Shown here: piece by piece, positions 5,112 to 7,345 of the stretch
Position numbering within the stretch: position 1 is the stretch's first letter
Layout of the letters: each line of letters starts with the position of its first letter
Assembly (NCBI GenBank): GCA_023379515.1
Contig: JAMCQQ010000035.1
Location: 2,244-9,588 of the forward strand
Reading direction: 5' to 3'
From: Actinomycetota bacterium
GTDB lineage: Bacteria > Actinomycetota > Humimicrobiia > Humimicrobiales > Humimicrobiaceae
DNA length: 7,345 bases
Translations under genes and position numbers: made by a program
The notes under the pieces: model-generated
What the model saw: the letters and a program-made list of their open reading frames with translations, nothing else
The model's database searches: none
Told to the model about the DNA's origin: nothing

Positions 5112-5519
5112 TTACCAAGGAATATCATCTTCTTCGGCTGTTAAGTCAAACGTTTGCTGAGTAGAGTTTTTAATTGGAATTTTCCTAGTAAAATAATCTT
5201 TTGTTAAATAACCATAAACTTGACGATAAGATCCTTTATTTATCCTTACTAAAACTCGATACTCATCCGGTGTTTTTTTCGAATAAACCCGTGGCTCTAG
5301 ATCAAAAGCCGTTATATCTAAATCTTCCTGGAATTTTAAAGGCACCCCATCTTTAATTTCAACCCCTTCATCTAATTGAACGCCATTTTCCAGGTATGGA
5401 TCTTGAACTATAACGGGAAAATCAAAATTTGCTCTTATAATTCTTGGAAAAGATATTTCTTGCCTTTCTTGTCTTGGCGGTACAAAAAGATGTTTTTCAG
5501 CCACTAAAGGTTCTGTCAT
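5112..5519 (-). CDS. Unknown protein with SSB-like C-terminal tip
   Basis: This 135-aa protein is not recognised. Its last residues, AEEDDIPW (128-135), closely resemble the acidic tip of bacterial single-stranded DNA-binding protein (DDDIPF in E. coli), through which SSB recruits repair and replication partners. The rest does not read like an SSB OB-fold: no SSB-type N-terminal motif is visible. Residues 45-62 form three six-residue repeats (NGVQLD, EGVEIK, DGVPLK). Residues 87-116 look beta-strand rich and basic and could contact nucleic acid or protein. There is no signal peptide or membrane helix. The ATG at 5519 lacks an SD and sits 6 nt after a perfect TATAAT. It is inserted antisense within the thymidylate island. 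Possible roles are a divergent SSB or a partner competing for SSB-binding proteins; both are inferences. Confidence 0.65.
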   Translation of the reverse strand: MTEPLVAEKHLFVPPRQERQEISFPRIIRANFDFPVIVQDPYLENGVQLDEGVEIKDGVPLKFQEDLDITAFDLEPRVYSKKTPDEYRVLVRINKGSYRQVYGYLTKDYFTRKIPIKNSTQQTFDLTAEEDDIPW

Positions 5520-5525
5520 GCTTTA

Positions 5526-5555
5526 ATTATAGGATTATAGTATTTAATTAGTCAA
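5526..5555 (-). promoter_or_regulatory. Strong promoter of the SSB-tip gene, leaderless
   Basis: Read on the minus strand: TTGACT (5555-5550, 5 of 6), an 18-bp spacer and a perfect TATAAT (5531-5526). Six bases then precede ATG 5519, so the predicted transcript begins on the start codon. A second perfect TATAAT (5539-5534) lies 8 bp upstream without a matching -35. This is the clearest promoter in the window. Confidence 0.65.
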
Positions 5556-5573
5556 CAATAAAAATGACATAGT

Positions 5574-5610
5574 TTGATCCATTGAAAAATTATGTTTAAA
5601 ATTGTTAAAT
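5574..5610 (+). promoter_or_regulatory. Overlapping promoter candidates for thyA
   Basis: TTGATC (5574-5579) with a 17-bp spacer to TAAAAT (5597-5602), and TTGAAA (5582-5587) with a 17-bp spacer to TTAAAT (5605-5610). The predicted starts fall near 5609 and 5617, downstream of the first possible ATG (5592) but upstream of ATG 5625. They therefore favour the shorter ThyA. The A+T-rich sequence makes chance matches possible. Confidence 0.4.
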
Positions 5611-5624
5611 TGCTATATCCTAAA

Positions 5625-6581
5625 ATGATAAAAAAACATCAGGAATATCAGTATTTAAATCTTCTAGAAGATGTTTTAAAAAACGGCGTAGTTAATATTG
5701 ACCGAGGGACCGGAGTAAAGTCAATTAGTGTCTTTGGCAGGCAATGCAGATATGACTTATCTAAAGAATTTCCACTTTTAACTACCAAAAAGGTGTACTG
5801 GAACGGCGTCTTGCACGAACTTTACTGGTTTATGTCCGGTCAATCAAATATTAAATACTTAGTTGATAACAATGTTAAGATTTGGGACGATTACCCATAC
5901 AAAATGTATTTGAAAAAAACAAAAGGACAAAAACAATTAACAAAAGATGAGTTTATTGAAAAAATTAGACTTAGTAATTCCTTTGCGAATAAGTGGGGAA
6001 ATTTGCCAAGAATCTATGGTGAACTTTGGAGGCGATGGCCAACCAAAAGGAAAAAAACAGTAGATCAATTGCGGTGGGCCATAAATGAGTTAAAGGAAGA
6101 TCCGTATGCCAGAAATGCAATTGTTACTTCCTGGAATCCTGAATATTTGTATAAAATGGCAGATATTAGGGATACCTCACATTTTCCAATTTGTCATAAT
6201 ATGTATCAGGTAAGCGTTAAAGACGGAAAGTTATCTCTTCAACTTTACCAAAGAAGCGCAGATCTGTTCTTAGGTGTTCCTTTTAATATTGCCAGCTATT
6301 CGCTTTTGGTTTTAGTTTTGGCTAAGGTCTTAGGATACAAGCCGGGTGAGTTTGTCCATACATATGGGGATGCCCATATCTATGAAAATCATATTCCTCA
6401 GGTAAAAGAACAGCTTAAGCGAAAACCAAGACCTTTCCCAAAGGTAACAATAGACAAATCAGTGAAAGATATTGATGGTTTTCTGCCGAAACATGTAACC
6501 CTCACAGGATATGATCCCCATCCAATTTTAACCGGAGAGCTGACCGTTGCCGGTGGCTACTTCGACGCTAAGAAGAAATAA
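5625..6581 (+). CDS. thyA: Thymidylate synthase
   Basis: This folate-dependent enzyme methylates dUMP to dTMP using methylenetetrahydrofolate and releases dihydrofolate. It has 318 aa from ATG 5625 (numbering used here), or 329 aa from ATG 5592. Key sites: Arg27 in DRGTG (phosphate binding), FPLLTTKK (49-56), WRRWP (135-139), catalytic Cys190 in FPICHNMYQV, LYQRSADLFLG (207-217), the dUMP-binding Asn in FNIASY (220-225), HTYGDAHIY (245-253) and the C-terminal YDPHP (296-300). An insertion of about 50 residues before WRRWP makes it nearer in size to the Lactobacillus enzyme (316 aa) than to E. coli (264 aa). A short C-terminal extension ending in AKKK is present. ATG 5625 fits the family start and the promoters better; neither start has an SD. 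It lies 14 bp upstream of the Nudix-DHFR gene, whose DHFR half would recycle the dihydrofolate. Confidence 0.95.
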   Translation: MIKKHQEYQYLNLLEDVLKNGVVNIDRGTGVKSISVFGRQCRYDLSKEFPLLTTKKVYWNGVLHELYWFMSGQSNIKYLVDNNVKIWDDYPYKMYLKKTKGQKQLTKDEFIEKIRLSNSFANKWGNLPRIYGELWRRWPTKRKKTVDQLRWAINELKEDPYARNAIVTSWNPEYLYKMADIRDTSHFPICHNMYQVSVKDGKLSLQLYQRSADLFLGVPFNIASYSLLVLVLAKVLGYKPGEFVHTYGDAHIYENHIPQVKEQLKRKPRPFPKVTIDKSVKDIDGFLPKHVTLTGYDPHPILTGELTVAGGYFDAKKK

Positions 6582-6595
6582 ATTGTAAATATTTT

Positions 6596-7345
6596 ATGCA
6601 TAATACTGTTAACAAGGCGGTTGGAATAGTTTGCTTTAATAAGGATGACAAAAATAAAGTTGTTGTTGTTCGTCACAAAGAGAGTGCTACTCATTTAACC
6701 GGTATAATTGGTTTGCCTTCAGGAAGACCAAACCCTGGCGAAGAAGATATTGATGCTGCCGCTAGAGAACTTAAAGAAGAAACGGGTTTAGAAACGTCAA
6801 AAGAGTTTTTAAAAGATTTATCATATCCATTTGACCCAGTTGATATAAAAAGAAAAGATGGAACACAAAAGTGGATATGGCATTTATTCTATTGCCAGAA
6901 ATATAGCGGAGAATTAAAAAGCGAAGAAGAAACAGAACCCTTTTGGATAGATATACAAAAGCTTGAAAAGCTAGACAATTTACTTCCAAACACACTAGAA
7001 GCTTTGAAAAAAGTAAAATTACTTTTAACAAAAAAATCAAAAATTAGCTTAATTGTTGCAGCCGACGAAAAAAACGGTATTGGAAAAAATGGAGTAATGC
7101 CTTGGAGAATTCCTGCAGATCTTCAGCGTTTTAAAGAATTAACTCTTAATCATGTTCTAATTATGGGGAGAAAAACCTTTGATTCCATTCCAGGTCCTTT
7201 GGCAAATAGAATAAATATAATAATTACAAGAGATAAAGAATATAAAAATTTAAAAGCTATTGTTACCCATTCCTTAGAAGAAGCAGTAAGAATTGGAGAA
7301 AAAGAGGATAAAAAAGGGGAAATTTTCATAATTGGCGGGGGAGAA
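6596..7345 (+). CDS. Nudix hydrolase-dihydrofolate reductase fusion (3' partial)
   Basis: One open frame of 250 codons runs without a stop to the window edge. Residues 1-145 are a Nudix hydrolase with an exact Nudix box at 43-65 (Gly43, Glu49, Arg57-Glu58-Leu59, Glu61-Glu62, Gly64-Leu65); it cleaves a nucleoside-diphosphate-linked substrate with a divalent metal. Residues 149-250 are the N-terminal part of dihydrofolate reductase: GIGKNGVMPWRIPADL (161-176) contains the catalytic Asp175 (E. coli Asp27), followed by MGRKTFDSIPG (190-200) and the cofactor-site IIGGGE (245-250). About 60 DHFR residues are missing beyond the edge. The linker (about 141-148, Lys-rich) has no stop and no internal SD, so a true fusion is likely. 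DHFR regenerates tetrahydrofolate for ThyA encoded 14 bp upstream. The Nudix substrate is unknown; candidates are damaged dNTPs, a dUTP-type nucleotide or dihydroneopterin triphosphate. No SD precedes the ATG. Confidence 0.9.
   Translation, partial: MHNTVNKAVGIVCFNKDDKNKVVVVRHKESATHLTGIIGLPSGRPNPGEEDIDAAARELKEETGLETSKEFLKDLSYPFDPVDIKRKDGTQKWIWHLFYCQKYSGELKSEEETEPFWIDIQKLEKLDNLLPNTLEALKKVKLLLTKKSKISLIVAADEKNGIGKNGVMPWRIPADLQRFKELTLNHVLIMGRKTFDSIPGPLANRINIIITRDKEYKNLKAIVTHSLEEAVRIGEKEDKKGEIFIIGGGE

Noticed and set aside
4563..5118. Two minus-strand open frames over the DCD/dUTPase-like gene
   Set aside because: Antisense shadows of a conserved gene; one also crosses the stop codon of the convergent SSB-tip gene.
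5526..5539. Tandem TATAAT boxes as archaeal TATA elements
   Set aside because: Archaeal TATA boxes sit about 25 bp before the transcription start; these pair instead with a TTGAC -35 at 18 bp, which is the bacterial pattern.
6771..7040. Minus-strand open frame of 89 codons
   Set aside because: Antisense to the Nudix domain; its hydrophobic look comes from the Lys/Glu-rich codons on the other strand.
1..7345. Recoded UGA (as in Gracilibacteria or Absconditabacteria)
   Set aside because: No in-frame TGA is needed in any gene, glycine is encoded by ordinary GGN codons, and all complete genes end in TAA or TAG.
1..7345. CRISPR array, insertion sequence, prophage or integration site
   Set aside because: No regularly spaced direct repeats, transposase, integrase or duplicated tRNA end was seen; the tRNA-Ile 3' end is not repeated elsewhere as far as I can read.

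Overview
The window is A+T-rich, densely packed bacterial DNA. SD sequences such as GGAGG, TTGACA/TATAAT-type promoters, very short gene gaps and two tiny membrane proteins fit a small-genome bacterium. I infer a Patescibacteria (candidate phyla radiation)-like organism, but no marker gene proves it. All ten complete genes end in TAA or TAG and read normally with the standard code.

Layout. At the left edge, a 62-aa membrane protein follows what is probably the tail of an upstream gene. Next come a tRNA-Ile(GAU) and a 53-aa single-pass membrane protein. On the minus strand there is then a 523-aa protein whose zinc-site motifs match the carboxysomal (CsoSCA, epsilon-type) carbonic anhydrase. 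Divergent from it is a 134-aa beta-carbonic-anhydrase-like protein. A membrane-anchored protein with two six-cysteine modules follows on the minus strand.

The right half is a thymidylate-synthesis island: dCTP deaminase (dcd), an overlapping dTMP kinase (tmk), a second DCD/dUTPase-fold protein lacking the usual catalytic acids, thymidylate synthase (thyA), and a Nudix-DHFR fusion that runs off the right edge. Together these cover dCTP to dUTP to dUMP to dTMP to dTDP, plus recycling of the dihydrofolate made by ThyA. A 135-aa minus-strand protein ending in an SSB-like acidic tip sits inside the island.

The most notable signals are: (1) a CsoSCA-like protein with no carboxysome or RuBisCO gene in view, back to back with a second carbonic-anhydrase-fold gene; (2) a recurring arrangement in which a sigma70-type promoter places the predicted transcription start at or next to the start codon of an SD-less gene, suggesting mostly leaderless mRNAs; (3) the Nudix-DHFR fusion; (4) the SSB-tip-bearing protein; (5) the acid-less dUTPase-like paralogue. 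All family assignments come from reading motifs, not from database searches.
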